Assembly (NCBI RefSeq): GCF_032854445.1
Contig: NC_088300.1
Span: 44,263,682 to 44,327,681 of the forward strand
Length of the DNA stretch: 64,000 nt
Source: Liolophura sinensis
Taxonomy: Eukaryota > Mollusca > Polyplacophora > Chitonida > Chitonidae
Direction: 5' to 3'
Shown here one piece after another: positions 34,415 to 45,179 of this stretch. The notes beneath the pieces were generated by a model. It ran no database searches, had not been told where the DNA came from, and saw only the letters and a list, made by a program, of their open reading frames with translations. Position numbers and translations under genes: made by a program. Numbering within the stretch: the stretch's first letter is position 1; each line of letters begins with the position of its first letter.

Positions 34415-34560
34415 CAGCAAGACGGTGTAATATTCGTGCAGGTACACGTAGCAGCCTGTTTGAAGGTCCTCTCTAAGTATTGTGTATATTTGCACACGGC
34501 CCATGACTGACAGTGGTGTAGAATTACTTGCACGTTTACTGTTGACTGGAAATTGCAGAG
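34415..34560 (+). repeat. Dispersed repeat F
   Basis: GACGGTGTAATATTCG, AGGTACACGTAGCAGCC, TGTTTGAAGGTCCTCTCT and TGTATATTTGCACACGGCCC match 40,885-41,050. A further flank with GATAAAAGC-type sequence (block J, 34,760-34,850) recurs at 36,225-36,330. Confidence 0.65.
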
Positions 34561-34759
34561 GATCACAAAGGTCCCTTCTTACTTGAAAGATACCTTTACA
34601 CGAGTGGATGCAATTCATATTGGCCTTGGCAAAATTTAATCATCTCCGCTGTTTATCATCTGTATCAATACCAATTCATAAAAAATTATCGAATATTTTT
34701 TAATCATTTCACACACAAATAACCGCCCAAAAATGCAAGTGATACATGCATTCAAGAGG

Positions 34760-34850
34760 ACGAAAAAGATCATAATAAAAGCCCGGGATATAGGGCAATA
34801 TTTGCAATCTTGAACACGGACAAAAGAGGTTGGGGTGCCCCGCTGATTTG
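34760..34850 (+). repeat. Block J, copy 1
   Basis: ATAATAAAAGCCCGGGATAT, AGGGCAATATTTGCAA, CTTGAACACGGACAAA aligns with 36,230-36,295. Confidence 0.5.
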
Positions 34851-35069
34851 AAACCCTACGAGGTTTGTTTTTTAAGGATAACAGATACTTGGCCCTTTTC
34901 TGCGGGATGTCAGGAAGCCATTGTACAAGTCATACACACTGCCTGGACACAGCTTTCACCACATGGCATTTATGCAACAGATTTAACTTTCGTCAATTAG
35001 AAAGTACTCACTCTTCTCATTTTTACTTTTCTCGATGCTTTACCTTATGTGATCTAACATGAAGTTTAA

Positions 35070-35397
35070 TGCATAGCTCAGTTAGTAGAACGTCAGCCTC
35101 GTGGGGCGGTAGATCAAGTGGCAATCCTGGGCCGGGTCACACCTAAGAGCTTTAAAGAGGAAGCTCTAGCTTCCTCGCTTGGAGTTCAGCATTAATGGGA
35201 TACTGTTGGACCCATACCAGTATAATAGCTTGGGTGAGGCAGTTTACTTGCTTTCAGTAAGTCGTCTTCAGTGAAGCAGCACTAGGTAAAAGAGCAGTGA
35301 AAATAGTCCTGCAACAAGGAGGCATGTTACCCGTACTAGCACTCTCAGAACTCCTTCGTCGTCATATGACGTTTAGCCCTGAGCACTCACTCGCCTT
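35070..35397 (+). repeat. SINE-B, full length
   Basis: The tRNA-like head has an A-box region AGCTCAGTTAGTAGAACG and a B-box region GTGGCAATCCTGGG. The body has CTTCCTCGCTTGGAGTTCAG, ACCAGTATAATAGCTTGGG, AGTCGTCTTCAGTGAAGCAG and CAACAAGGAGGCATG. The tail reads CGTCGTCATATGACG, then CACTCACTCG. Open frames inside are readings of the SINE. Confidence 0.85.
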
Positions 35398-35399
35398 GT

Positions 35400-36220
35400 T
35401 TACAAGTATATGCTATACACACGTTCAACCAGCCCTGTGCGTCACAATCGCTTGTATGAAAATAGTCAATTACTTTTACCAATACCGGTAGCAATGGTTT
35501 AATTCCACTTTCCTTTGCGCTTTTTTGGCCGTTCCGGGTGAAAAAAAATCAACCAGTCATTACATGAGTCAAAAAAAAAGAAACTGGATCGCTATATATA
35601 ACACAGTACTCTCATTTTCGTCGGACATTCAGATTGAACAATATAATCTACAGGCGACAAAAATACACATAAAAAGATGCCTATGTATTGCATTGTTCTG
35701 CGTATTATATGCTTTTACCACTTTGCAGCAACCCACATTTCGGACAGCCAGATCATTTGTCAACGCCGTCCGTTGAGAATCCAAATATAAACAAACCCGT
35801 CACTCTTCAGTGCCTCTTCACATATCGTTTACTGTGACCCAACGTTTGGTTTTATGGGACACAATAGCTGTCATAAGCTATGATGTATTTACTTGCTCAT
35901 TTACAGTTAATAGGAAATTGTTGACAATCCTAATCCTTCATCCCTAGCTCTCTGAGGGAAGCACGTACGCTTCTGGACTTAGGATATTATTGTTCTCAAC
36001 AACATACATTCGTCTGATACCCCATTATATATAACAGCTCATAAAATATATCATATCATTGTTTGAAAAAAAATCTATTTGTTGAAAAAGCAAGTAAAAA
36101 TCCAGCAAATAGATGCAATGGGGTTAGCAAATGACTTTCTAAATATTGTTATATTATCGGATAATGTACAACTAAACATCATAAACGGTTGCCCCTCTAC
36201 GGAAGACAACCTCATGTAAG
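35400..36220. other. Stretch without a recognised gene
   Basis: An 83-codon frame at 35,525-35,776 has no domain. No repeat was recognised. Confidence 0.4.
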
Positions 36221-36224
36221 CAGA

Positions 36225-36330
36225 CAAAATAATGATAAAAGCTCGTGAATTAGGACATTATTTACAACCTCGAATACAGACAAAGCGAGTTCAGGTTTCC
36301 CCATGGTTTGAAGTCGTACGACACCGGAGG
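36225..36330 (+). repeat. Block J, copy 2
   Basis: ATGATAAAAGCTCGTGAATT, AGGACATTATTTACAACC, TCGAATACAGACAAAGCGAG aligns with 34,760-34,850. Confidence 0.5.
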
Positions 36331-36479
36331 GATGTCTTGGTGCATACTCTCTCTGTCAACGGACGACGCATTATATACATTAGCTTCCTGTGGCTACATC
36401 AGTTCAAAAATCTAACATCAAAAGCTTGTTGTAACACTATTGCGTACTAACAAAGGTTCCTCCTAGGCAGACCTTATTT

Positions 36480-36700
36480 CTTAGCAATGAAAACTCAGAA
36501 CATTTATCAAAGCTATACAAATTTGAAATTACGATTCACCGCTCTTAAAATTATATGAGCTGTTTACAAAGTAGAGATGAAAGGAAACGAAGCCTTTGAT
36601 GAAATGTCATTAGTCTTTCATTGAGCATAATTTGTTGTTGAGGTTCGCAGATAGTATATGCTTTGCTATGGGATGTTTTGAAAGTCATTGCATATTCACC
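36480..36700 (-). repeat. Block K, inverted copy
   Basis: On the minus strand: CATCCCATAGCAAAGC, ATCTGCGAACCTCAA, TTTCATCAAAGGCTTCG, CTTTCATCTCT and GGTGAATCGTAATTTC. It matches 43,735-43,965 in order and 39,780-40,005 in part. It is the only K copy in reverse orientation. Confidence 0.7.
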
Positions 36701-37509
36701 AAATAAGATAGGAGCCGTAAACATTCAAACGAATTAAGAAGAAATTTTAATGCAATCACAAATCAGATTTTATTGATATTTCAAGCTGAAAAAAGGCTTA
36801 AAACAACAGGTTAAACTTTAATCGCTGACAAACTAAGTAGACATTTGCATTTTACTTCTCTCCACAGCGGTGTTAAATTGGTCGGAAAGCTCAATGGAGA
36901 TGAATTGCCCATTACCAATCTGGCATAAATAATGAGCTGCTGGGTGTGGCATGGCCGTCACTTACTTGCTAACCCAACGCTGTAGTCGGGCAACTAACCT
37001 CTACACGATCCATGAAAATGGCAATAATTGTGAACGAGTAAAACATAACTGGGTATGGTTCAAAACAACATAAACCAATTATGTTTGATTTCTCTTCAGA
37101 CTGTTCCCGGCTAAGGTGCGGATAAGAAGCAATACAGATTTTGATTTTTGATTTTTACCAAAAATGATGTATTGTGATTGCATGTTGTTATTACATTTCA
37201 GCCGTGGCTCAAGGTGGAAATCGAAGCTTGTAAAAGCCAATTTGCGAAGTGCTCGGTGCACAACCGCTACATGTATTACAGATGTTACTTCTATACACGG
37301 GCAACAGGTTAATTCCGAGCCTAAATTCTCCAAGCTCACATTTTTCGCCAACTGGTGTGGGTAGATTTGTCATCTGCTGCTTGAAGTGTTAATTTGGTGA
37401 ATGCTGGCAAAGAAGTGGCTTAACCACATATGAGTGAGCGTATTCGACGGTTGACGTACATTTCTGGTGATTAACTCGAAACCTAGAGTGATCTGAGGCA
37501 ATTTTCATC

Positions 37510-37870
37510 TCTAGAGACTGCTTCGGTGGCCAACTGGTTAAAGCGTCCGCCGTGAGGTCGGGAGACCCGGGATCAAACCCTGATCGGGTCGTACCAAAGA
37601 CTTTAAACATTGTACGGTACTTGTTGCAGTCCAGATTGGCGTTTAGCACTGAGAAATTAGTTTCAGCAAGGGAACATGACTGGTTTTGTTTGTTTGATTG
37701 CTGTTTTGAGCAGTACTGAAGAATATTTCACTTATTCGGCCAGCATGATGGTGGGAGGGAACCGGAAACATGGCTGGTTGCCCCGGTGCCAGTGTAATGT
37801 GAATGGATGGGATGTCATGCCGGGTGTCTTCGGCATAATACTTCGGTGACGGCAGCACTTAGACGGCAAG
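37510..37870 (+). repeat. SINE-C, full head, split by a SINE-A
   Basis: The tRNA-like head has an A box TGGCCAACTGG at 37,527-37,537 and a B-box region GGGATCAAACCC at 37,569-37,580. The body is GTTGCAGTCC and GCGTTTAGCACTGAG. After the insert it continues GCCCCGGTGCCAGTGTAATG, GGATGGGATGTCATGCC and GGTGACGGCAGCACTTAGAC. Confidence 0.85.
37686..37766 (-). repeat. SINE-A 3' fragment nested in SINE-C, 13-bp target duplication
   Basis: AACATGACTGGTT at 37,673-37,685 and AACATGGCTGGTT at 37,767-37,779 flank an 81-base SINE-A piece: TTTGTTTGTTTGATTGCTG tail, GAATATTTCACTTATTCGG, GGTGGGAGGGAACCGG. It is heavily 5'-truncated, as target-primed reverse transcription gives. Confidence 0.92.
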
Positions 37871-38119
37871 CATACATGCATTCAGTTGTAGAATCTGTGC
37901 TAAACACAGAATGGTAAATTCACAATAACAACAACTCTGTCATAAAAACGGTCTCATATTACATAGGATTGGAAGCACATAAACCTAACACACTCTACAC
38001 TTCGCAAATGCAGAAAGTAGCTAGCTATGCAAGACGGTGCAGGTGTTTTGTTCTGTAGAGTGCTCATTTTCAATAAATGATTTACACCATGATACATGCT
38101 GTGTTACTTATAACCACCC

Positions 38120-38400
38120 GTTTTTATAGAGAGCCTTCCTAGAATTGTGAGAAAAGACATCAGAAACCATTTTGGAGACTTATTACACTGGGACAGTATT
38201 GTCATACTGGGTAGCTCTTCTATTGTTCACGTCAACTGAAGGCCTGTTAAGCGCGATTGCTTATCTCTCGAGTATCACATCCCGGGCAAGCTCGGGTGTC
38301 TAGTAATATTGTCTGTTGCCATCAAGTATCTTTTCTATAACGGAAACAATATGTGCCCTAAGTTTCTAATCAATTCTGTTCACATGTCACATGTTCACAT
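38120..38400 (+). repeat. Block G, copy at 38.1 kb
   Basis: An acceptor-like CACCCGTTTTTATAG precedes AGAGCCTTCCTAGAATTGTG, and CCATGATACATG lies 5', as GTATGATACATG does after the donor at 51,979. The frame keeps FWRLITLGQYC and then stops. The right part, GATTGCTTATCTCTCGAGTA and AAGCTCGGGTGTCTAG, is well kept. Confidence 0.6.
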
Positions 38401-38720
38401 TGCCCTTTTACTTTACCAACATACACGTAAACGCCAGAGCTTACTTTCTGAGGCATTGCTCCAAAATTAGCACCGCACAAACTGCTGCAAGTGTTCCACT
38501 TGTTTCTGGATAGTTATGACGTCACCCAACACAGTTCTTTGTGTTTGAACCAAGCTTATGGAGTTTAACATTATGAATTCGAAGAAGTATTCTAACTGCA
38601 TGTTCCTTGCAAAATAACGTAGACGTAAAAAATACCATTGTGTAGAGCTTGTAACGAGTCACTGACTAAGAGGCAATTTTTGTAGCGATTATGACTGATT
38701 TTACAGACAGACGAATATAT
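38400..38720. other. Stretch without a recognised gene
   Basis: No open frame above 60 codons. No block of the window was recognised. Confidence 0.4.
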
Positions 38721-38730
38721 GGGAATGACT

Positions 38731-38925
38731 GGTCGCTGTGAGTTCAAGTCCACCTCATGCTGATTTCCTCTCCGGCCTTGCGTGGGAAGTCTGACAGCAA
38801 CCTGCGGATGGTCGTGGGTGTCCCCCGGGCTCTGCCCGGTTTCCTTCCACTATTATGCTGGCCGCCGTCGTATAAGTGAAATATTCTTGAGTATGGGGTA
38901 AAACACCAATGAAATAAATAAATAG
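38731..38925 (+). repeat. SINE-A, head-truncated, with target duplication
   Basis: Begins at GTCGCTGTGAGTTCAAGTCC (B-box region) and ends GTAAAACACCAATGAAA plus (TAAA)n. GGGAATGACT at 38,721-38,730 and GGGCATGACT at 38,926-38,935 flank it (one mismatch). Confidence 0.88.
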
Positions 38926-39139
38926 GGGCATGACTAAAAGAAATAGACTATAGAGTTACAGGTAAAGTTGCGACCACTGGAAATATGTGCTTTGCAAGGA
39001 TGTATAATCTCAGTGTTATCTGCTTGTCTGAAGTTTGCCAGAGAGTGGAATTAAGGAAACTTGTGTCACAGAACTGAGTACTGCTGTAAAACTGCAGAGT
39101 AAATGTTTCAACGATGTTTGTCTCACAGCAGATATGGAG

Positions 39140-39366
39140 AGATAGTTTATTTACTTGATTTTATACTTGATAGGCGTCTTTCGCCGTACTCCAGTATATC
39201 TCACTCATACTACGACGTTCAGCATTATGATAGGAGGAAAGCGTGCAAAGCCCGGGAGAAACCTCACGATCTTCCACAGGTTGCTGAAGGACCTTCCCAT
39301 TTAGGGGAAAGCCAGCGTGAGCTAAACTTGAACTCAGAGCGACTGCATTGGTGAGAGGCGTGTTGG
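39140..39366 (-). repeat. SINE-A, diverged
   Basis: CGCCGTACTCCAGTATATCT, ACTACGACGTTCAGCATTAT, AAAGCCCGGGAGAAACC, GAAGGACCTTCCCATTTAGG, AACTTGAACTCAGAGCGAC. Both strands are open by chance (39,103-39,354 and 39,161-39,421). Confidence 0.8.
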
Positions 39367-39779
39367 TCATTGTTGCCTTGAACATATGGAGAGATAACTG
39401 TTTTGACTGTAGGATCAGCAAAACTCACAGTCATAGCAACCATGTAGCCTCAATATTCACCTTCAAGTCATATGCTTTATATGGTATCTTTACTGTTCTC
39501 CAGATTTTGTTTTATACAAGTCTTTATTTCTTTAGCGGTTTACGTTAATCATCGCACTGAGAATTGGCCTTGTGATTATTGACATGACACCAAAACCGCT
39601 ATAAACATTTATGACATCTTAAATATAATGAAGATTTGAATAGCACAGCGAGCTAGCATGTACTGCACATTTGTGGAATCTACATGTAGGTGATTTATAC
39701 AATTCATGTTAGACACGCGAAGGCAAAATGTGTATTTAGTTTCTAATTTATTAAGAAAATACAGTGCAGTAATATAACA

Positions 39780-40005
39780 TTTGTGTTGCAATATGTAAAA
39801 TGTTAATAAAATGAATAATGGGGATGCATCTGAGAGCTAGTCTGGACACAGTGTTTGAGAATCCCAAAGCCATTTTTCTCAATAAAACATTAATAGCATT
39901 TCATCAAAAGCTCTGCTTCCTTTTATCTCTCCTTTTATAAACAATTCATCTTATTTAAAGAAAGGTGAATCGTAATTTTAAATTGATACACCGCTGTAAA
40001 ACGTT
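39780..40005 (+). repeat. Block K, copy 2
   Basis: GAGAATCCCAAAGCCATT, CTCAATAAAACATTAA, TTTCATCAAAAGCTCTGCTT, CCTTTTATCTCTCC and AAAGAAAGGTGAATCGTAAT match 43,800-43,965. Confidence 0.65.
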
Positions 40006-40358
40006 ATGCTTCGTTCATAGATGATAAATAAGGTCTTACACCATCGATTGATGTTTGACCACCAGTGATGAAGCCACGGGTGGCTAAAATAAAAAGCGAC
40101 ATCCGCTGATAGACGAAGCATACACACAGATTTTTCCCGAGATCGTACCACTTAAAATTAAAGAGAAATCCGGACATCCTTTGTGTGTATTCTAGTTTGA
40201 TGGTATTGCCTTAATTCTCATGTTTTTATCATCATTTTATCTGCTTACATGGCCTTGTTTTCAGATAGGCGCGGCAGTTTGTGCTGTTTAGTTTGCACAT
40301 TAACAGATAAGGACATGCTATTTAGAAAGTCTTTTGTCATCCTCTTCGATCCATCGTC

Positions 40359-40553
40359 TGACTTTTCCTTGGGGTTGTATAAGGGTTTAACGCCACCGTA
40401 GCGGTGTTTGTTGTCTAACCCCATACCGCTGAATCATGTTCCGTGCAGAGTCAAATTTGACGAGGTACGAAACAGTCTGCAGCTAAATGGGGGTTAAACA
40501 ACAAACACCAAGACGAAGGTGTTAAAACCTTATACAACCGCAGGGAGAAGTCA
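40359..40553. mobile_element. Long inverted-repeat element (MITE-like hairpin), 195 bp
   Basis: The left arm, from TGACTTTTCCTTGGGGTTGT, pairs with the right arm read on the minus strand, from TGACTTCTCCCTGCGGTTGT, and pairing continues for about 75 bases. Further matches include GGTGTTTGTTGT and TAACCCC near the inner ends. Only about 40 bases lie between the arms. There is no coding capacity, and no clear target duplication was seen. Confidence 0.7.
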
Positions 40554-40884
40554 CGCCCCCAAAAATAAAGAAAATGTGGCAAAAACTGCATATTTCGTAC
40601 TGCTATTCTGCCTCCGCAGAACATTCAAACCAATCAACGGCAAGTTTAGGCCATAGCAGTTGACCTAGATACGTCAAAGCTGCGTATGTATAAAGTCGTG
40701 TCTTATTGTTCCTTGACGTAGAAAAGTAAACGTTTATTGTACATGTATTACGACGTCATATTAATGAGTTCACATTGTAGCGTCTTGAAGCAAATGTCTC
40801 TTTATCAACGTCATGGCGCTTGGGTGTAACATATAAAATATAATTTAAATAAATCATAAAACTAATCTATCAAGTAAACAAACT

Positions 40885-41050
40885 GAACAGCATGAAATGA
40901 CATTATACCGGGAGGTAAACGTACCGGCGTGTTGCGTGACAAACTTCTTGTTGTTTGAAAGGTCTTCTCTATTTAATGTGTATATTTGCACACGGCCCGT
41001 ACCTAAAAGCGGGGTAGAGTTTGTCTCAGCATGTAAACTTGTTTTCAAAC
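40885..41050 (+). repeat. Dispersed repeat F
   Basis: GGGAGGTAAACGTACCGGCG, TGTTGCGTGACAAAC, GTTTGAAAGGTCTTCTCTAT, TGTATATTTGCACACGGCCC. The DNA about 300 bases upstream (GTGGCAAAAACTGCATATTT at 40,575) also matches 2,140, so F may extend further left. Confidence 0.65.
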
Positions 41051-41745
41051 ACGTATATTATGATATGAGTCGTTAGTGATAACAGAGTCACAAATGATAG
41101 GATGTTTTCAATGAGAATGCGACTCTGCAGTCATTAGAGTATGAGGTCGCTTTCGGGAATCAGATTGTCAGCAATGTCCTATTAACTGTAAGTGGGCCTT
41201 AATTAGCTTTAGATGATCCATAAGACTTAACGTTGTCACTATTATTGTAGACGGCTCTCTTTCATTCATTTTTTATTTTACTCCATATAGCAAAATACAA
41301 TATCGACTTGATGACTGCTAGTTATGTACGAGTGCCGTGGGGTATAGTTTTTTCGACAAAACATTTTTGTCAACTTTTCTATGAGCCAGAGTCATAGGCA
41401 TAGGTATATGTTCTAAGCAGGTGTATTTCTGACAAACCAACTGTAGTATCTTGAAATCGTTACACAATTTCCAGGATACAACTCCGTGTTTAACTATAAT
41501 TCAGCGTCTAAGACATATCGTATATAATAGGCCTCATTTGTCAACACAATGAGATTAGTTTTTGACACCTGAAACAACGAAAAGTGCGACCTCGCATGCA
41601 GTATGTAGATTATGTCGCGACATTTGATGTAACAACTGTTTTCTAGTTTTTCTTTTTAACAAAATTTTAAAATAAAAAACTTAACATCAGCCATCCGGAT
41701 TCGCGATGTTTGGAGATGCTGTCAATGTTGTCAATCCAGGAAGAA

Positions 41746-41995
41746 TATATATATAATAGACAGAATTTGCGAAACTTTTCATTAACTGACCTGTATGTTG
41801 GTGTTTTGTTCATTTTGTTAATGGTATGAAATTTATTGTATCTGTGTCTTCCTGGAATTCCTATTACCTACAGGTATGGGTATTTGTAGTTTCGCCGTCT
41901 TCCTGGAATTGTAGATGTCCATGGCCCCTTTGTAGACTAATCACACTGAGAGAGCTTCAACGTCAGATATTGAGAGAGGCGCTGAACTGCATCTA
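41746..41995 (+). pseudogene. Decayed copy of the 51.9-kb leader/exon module
   Basis: A TATA-like run, ATATATATATAATAG, lies at about 41,745. It is followed by a hydrophobic frame (DLYVGVLFILLM) without a start Met, then a donor-like ATG|GTATGA at 41,824. An acceptor-like CTATTACCTACAG ends at 41,873. The frame after it contains SSWNCRCPWPLCRLITLREL and QRQILREALNCI, then a TAG. LCRLITL.ELQRQI matches the 52.4-kb exon. The missing start codon and the ~50-base intron argue for a pseudogene. Confidence 0.35.
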
Positions 41996-42370
41996 GTGCT
42001 GACAAAAGCAACACTGGGGTCAAGAGCCAAATACAATTTAGCTAGAAACACATGGGTTCGCACGTTTTGTATCTGAAAAACTTGTATGGAACGGTTTCTT
42101 GATTAAGCAGCTGTTCATGAAGAACCGACCGCATTCAGTGTCTAGTAGGCGTCATGTAAGCTATGTATTGGAAACAAATTCACCATTGTATCTAGGCGTC
42201 GACTAAGGGCCTGTTGGTCGGCAACGCCCGTGTTCTGAGTACGGTGTCCTGGAAACAAACGCTGATGTACATTCTAATGGCTTGTTGTCATCAAGTATGA
42301 GACACAGCGCCTGTCACAAATTTCATATCACCGCACTCCTCCTGCGTTGGAATAACTGTCCACAAACATG
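41925..42370 (+). repeat. Block G, copy at 41.9 kb
   Basis: CCTTTGTAGACTAATCACAC, GAGAGAGCTTCAACGTCAGA, CTGACAAAAGCAACACTGG, GGTTTCTTGATTAAGCAGC, then TTGTTGTCATCAAGTATGA and CACAAATTTCATATCA align with 44,150-44,600 and 52,480-52,930. Confidence 0.65.
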
Positions 42371-42715
42371 CAATTCTGCACAAAAAAATGTACAAAATTG
42401 TATATTTCAGACTGAGTTCAATATATTACGTCTTATTATTATTATTAACTAATTTTTTAATTCACTAGTGTTTTGATCATCGTGCATAAATTGTTGTTTC
42501 TCTTAAAACGATAACTTCTTCATTTTTCGACGTCTGTATAGGTAACTTTGAATCTGCCACAACTATTGATATTTACTTATTTGAAACAGAACGTAAAAGC
42601 CTTGCTGCAACAACTAACTCCTCAGTTGTGTAATGATTAATGTCATTAATTATTATCAATACTTACATGTATACAACCTCAAACCTAAATTATCTTCGCA
42701 CTTAAAACAAAACAG

Positions 42716-42968
42716 GGCCTCCGTCGCTGAGTTGGTTAGCGCTCGCGCAGCGTAATCACCCAGGAGCCTTTCCCCAATGCGGTCGCTGTGAGTTCAAATC
42801 CAACTCATGCTGGCTTCCTCTCCGGCCGTAAGTGGGAAGGTCTTCCAGCAACCTGCTGATGGTCGTGGGTTTCCTCCGGGCTCTGTTATCACCAAAATGC
42901 TGGCCGCCGTTGCATAAGTGAAATATTCTTGAGTACGCCGTAAAACACCAACCAAATAAATAAATAAA
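42716..42968 (+). repeat. SINE-A, full length
   Basis: The head is GGCCTCCGTCGCTGAGTTGG followed by TTAGCGCTCGCGCAGCG (A-box region) and GAGTTCAAATCC (B box). The tail ends GAGTACGCCGTAAAACACC plus (AAATA)n. Part of the CCCGGTTTCC motif is lost in the middle. Confidence 0.9.
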
Positions 42969-43049
42969 AGGAAACAGATATGTGCTCGTGTTAATTTGGT
43001 TCTAGTCTTTCAATTTTATCAATAGAATAACACTTTTTGCACTCTTTAG

Positions 43050-43207
43050 TAGATTTTTTTGTTTTTTTTGATAGGAGTTTTTTACGTTGTGTTCAAGAAT
43101 TTTTCATTTATATGAGGGTGGTCAACATTATGTTTGGAGAAAACCTGGCAGAGTCCTGAGGAAACCCACGACAGCCCACAGATTGCTGACAGACCTTCCC
43201 ACGTACC
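43050..43207 (-). repeat. SINE-A, old 3' half
   Basis: GATAGGAGTTTTTTACGTTG, TGTTCAAGAATTTTTCATTT, ATGAGGGTGGTCAACATTAT, GAGGAAACCCACGACAGCCC, GCTGACAGACCTTCCCACG. Confidence 0.75.
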
Positions 43208-43224
43208 CTTTACACATTCACTCA

Positions 43225-43400
43225 TGAATTAAAATGTGTGCCGACAGTATTCACATAACGTTTTAATCTGTTGCGTTTGTGTACATCGATTTGCCGACAG
43301 AAAGGACGTTTACGGGAGGCACTTTGCCAATTAACATGAAATCGGGCTTCCATTCCTTCATCAATGTATTGTTTAAATCAAATGTATTTGTCGAACAACT
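43225..43400 (+). repeat. Block N, copy 1
   Basis: TTTTAATCTGTTGCGTTTGT, GATTTGCCGACAGAAA, GAGGCACTTTGCCAATTAAC align with 59,250-59,340 (TTAATCTGTTGCGTTTGTAC, AATTTGCCAGAAACTGG, GAAGCACTTCGC). Confidence 0.6.
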
Positions 43401-43560
43401 AAACTGATTGATTGATATTTAGCGCCGTTGTCATGGATATTTTACTGATATGACGGCTGTCACTTTTAAGCACGGGTAAAGAAAAGTGCAAGGGTCGGGC
43501 TAAAACTACTGGACCCCAGCAAGTAACTAGTGAACGTTCCAATAAACCACTCACGGATTT
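43400..43560 (-). repeat. SINE-A-related element, older subfamily
   Basis: GATTGATTGATATTTAGCGC, CATGGATATTTTACTGATAT and GACGGCTGTCA parallel the SINE-A terminus (GATTGGTGTTTTACGCCGT, GAATATTTCACTTATACGAC, GGCGGCCA), but the next 100 bases differ. Confidence 0.45.
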
Positions 43561-43734
43561 TGACCCTTAGGACAGAAAGAATATGTTTGAGATATTGGCG
43601 GAATGCAAGTCATTTCCGTCAATATTTATATTCAAGTGTGTTTACTTGCACTGTCTAACTGGTTGAAGTTAAAAATATTGCATGAACATTGCCCCAAAAA
43701 ATAATAAAATGAGATATGTCAATGCTTTAATTGT

Positions 43735-43965
43735 TTGTTTAGTTCTCTTGATTATGTTCGTATGACTCACATAATGCTTTTCAAAGCATCCCATAATAAA
43801 TGACAGAATGTCTGCGAACCTCAAAGATATTTTTTTCAATAAACATTACTGGCATGTGATCAAAGGCTGTATTTCCTTTTATCTCTCTTTTCCTTTTATC
43901 TCTTTTATCTCTCTTTAGTTAACGCCTCGAATTATCCAAAGAAAGGTGAATCGTAATTTTAATTT
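43735..43965 (+). repeat. Block K, copy 3, with a pyrimidine microsatellite
   Basis: GCATCCCATAATAAATGACA, GTCTGCGAACCTCAAAGA, GATCAAAGGCTGTATTTCC, AAAGAAAGGTGAATCGTAAT. CTTTTATCTCT is expanded to several imperfect units at about 43,872-43,918. Confidence 0.7.
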
Positions 43966-44094
43966 TAGATGGCCGTGCTGAAAGTTCGTGCTTTTTTTTC
44001 TAATGACTACAAAAGAGTTCTACTTAGAAGGAAAATTTTCTAGTATGAAATAGTGGGGATGCTACATGTAGCTTTAATGTTTTGTTTACCGAAC

Positions 44095-44600
44095 CTGAGT
44101 CTACTGGAGAGTATGATCTCGAACAGGAATGGTGAGTACACATCAGAGATCCTTTTGTAGACTTATCACAGTGGGAGAATGTCAATGATAGGCGACGAGT
44201 CCTGCCCTCAGGTTCTCCCATCTGTGACAAAACGAGCATTGAGGTCAAGGTGCAGATATGCCTTAATTGATAACAGCAAATATACGCTCGTTTTGTTACC
44301 TGCAATACGTGAACATCATTGGTTTCTTGAATAAGCGGTGTGGGTAGAGCCGTTCTGGTTTCAGTAGACGTCATCAAGCTAAAGCAGTTCCGACATGTTG
44401 GCAACCTCTTCCGACATGTTGACATCGACTGATGAAATAACCACGAATGCTGGTTTGTCAAGATAGACAACCGCCGCGCAAGCTCTGGTGTTCACTGGTA
44501 TTGGTTGTAGTAATCATGTCCTCTTGTTAGAAGGTTAACAAAGTCTGTTATAATTTGCATATTAATTTCTGCACACATACGTCAGAGAGTCATGTTTCTA
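44095..44600 (+). repeat. Block G, copy at 44.1 kb
   Basis: The exon-like head reads (frame) QRSFCRLITVGECQ and then two stops, so this copy is broken. Its terminal TGA falls at the same distance as in the 52.5-kb copy. The right part includes GTGACAAAACGAGCATTGAG, GGTTTCTTGAATAAGC, TTTCAGTAGACGTCA and GCGCAAGCTCTGGTGTTCAC. The 148-codon minus-strand frame at 44,024-44,470 lies across it and is not kept in other G copies. Confidence 0.65.
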
Positions 44601-44694
44601 ATTGGTAAATAGTGAAAATGTAAAGTATCGAGAATTTTAATTCTATTTTACCTCGCCTACCGTAAATAGTCGTCTATGCAACTTTTTGGGAACC

Positions 44695-44965
44695 TGAAGC
44701 CGTGCCTAACCCGGTACCTGGAAAACTGCTCTGATCAAAACATTACCCAAGGAAAAGAGAGCTGTGATTAAACCCACGAACTTTTTTAAACACACGAAAG
44801 TATCTAGTTTTCTACTATGAATTAACTTTCTATATCTTGTGAAATCTGAGTAAAAATGGAAGTTGCGATCAGCAATAATAGTGTTATTGAAATATTTTTG
44901 TTTTCCAAACGGCATGCGTTTTACATAACTTAGTACTACCAGAAAATGGAGAGAAGGGCCAATTT
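44695..44965 (+). repeat. Block M, copy 1
   Basis: GCCGTGCCTAACCCGGTACC, AAAACATTACCCAAGGAA, CTGTGATTAAA, GTAAAAATGGAAGTTGCG align with 57,785-58,060 (TTCCGTGCCTAACCTGTAAG, ACATTAGCCAAGGC, GGTAAAAATGGCCG). Confidence 0.55.
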
Positions 44966-45179
44966 TATTCACAGTTTAATACAATAATTCCTCACTGTCA
45001 TTCTGTCATACGCGTGTAACGATCTGGTATATTTATTGTTGTTTTATTTGGGCCAGATAAAATTACACAAGTTATTATTGTATTAGTGGTGAGGACTTTT
45101 TTATACTATGGCACTAATCAATCGTTTATGTACTAATCTACTCAATGCCGAAGTACATGGTTAACATTTGTCTCAGACT

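Noticed and set aside
42716-42790. True tRNA gene at the heads of SINE-A copies
   Set aside because: A and B boxes are present, but no cloverleaf closes, the A-B spacing is long, and the sequence continues into the SINE body.
44024-44470. 148-codon minus-strand gene
   Set aside because: It lies across block G and is not kept in any other G copy. No domain.
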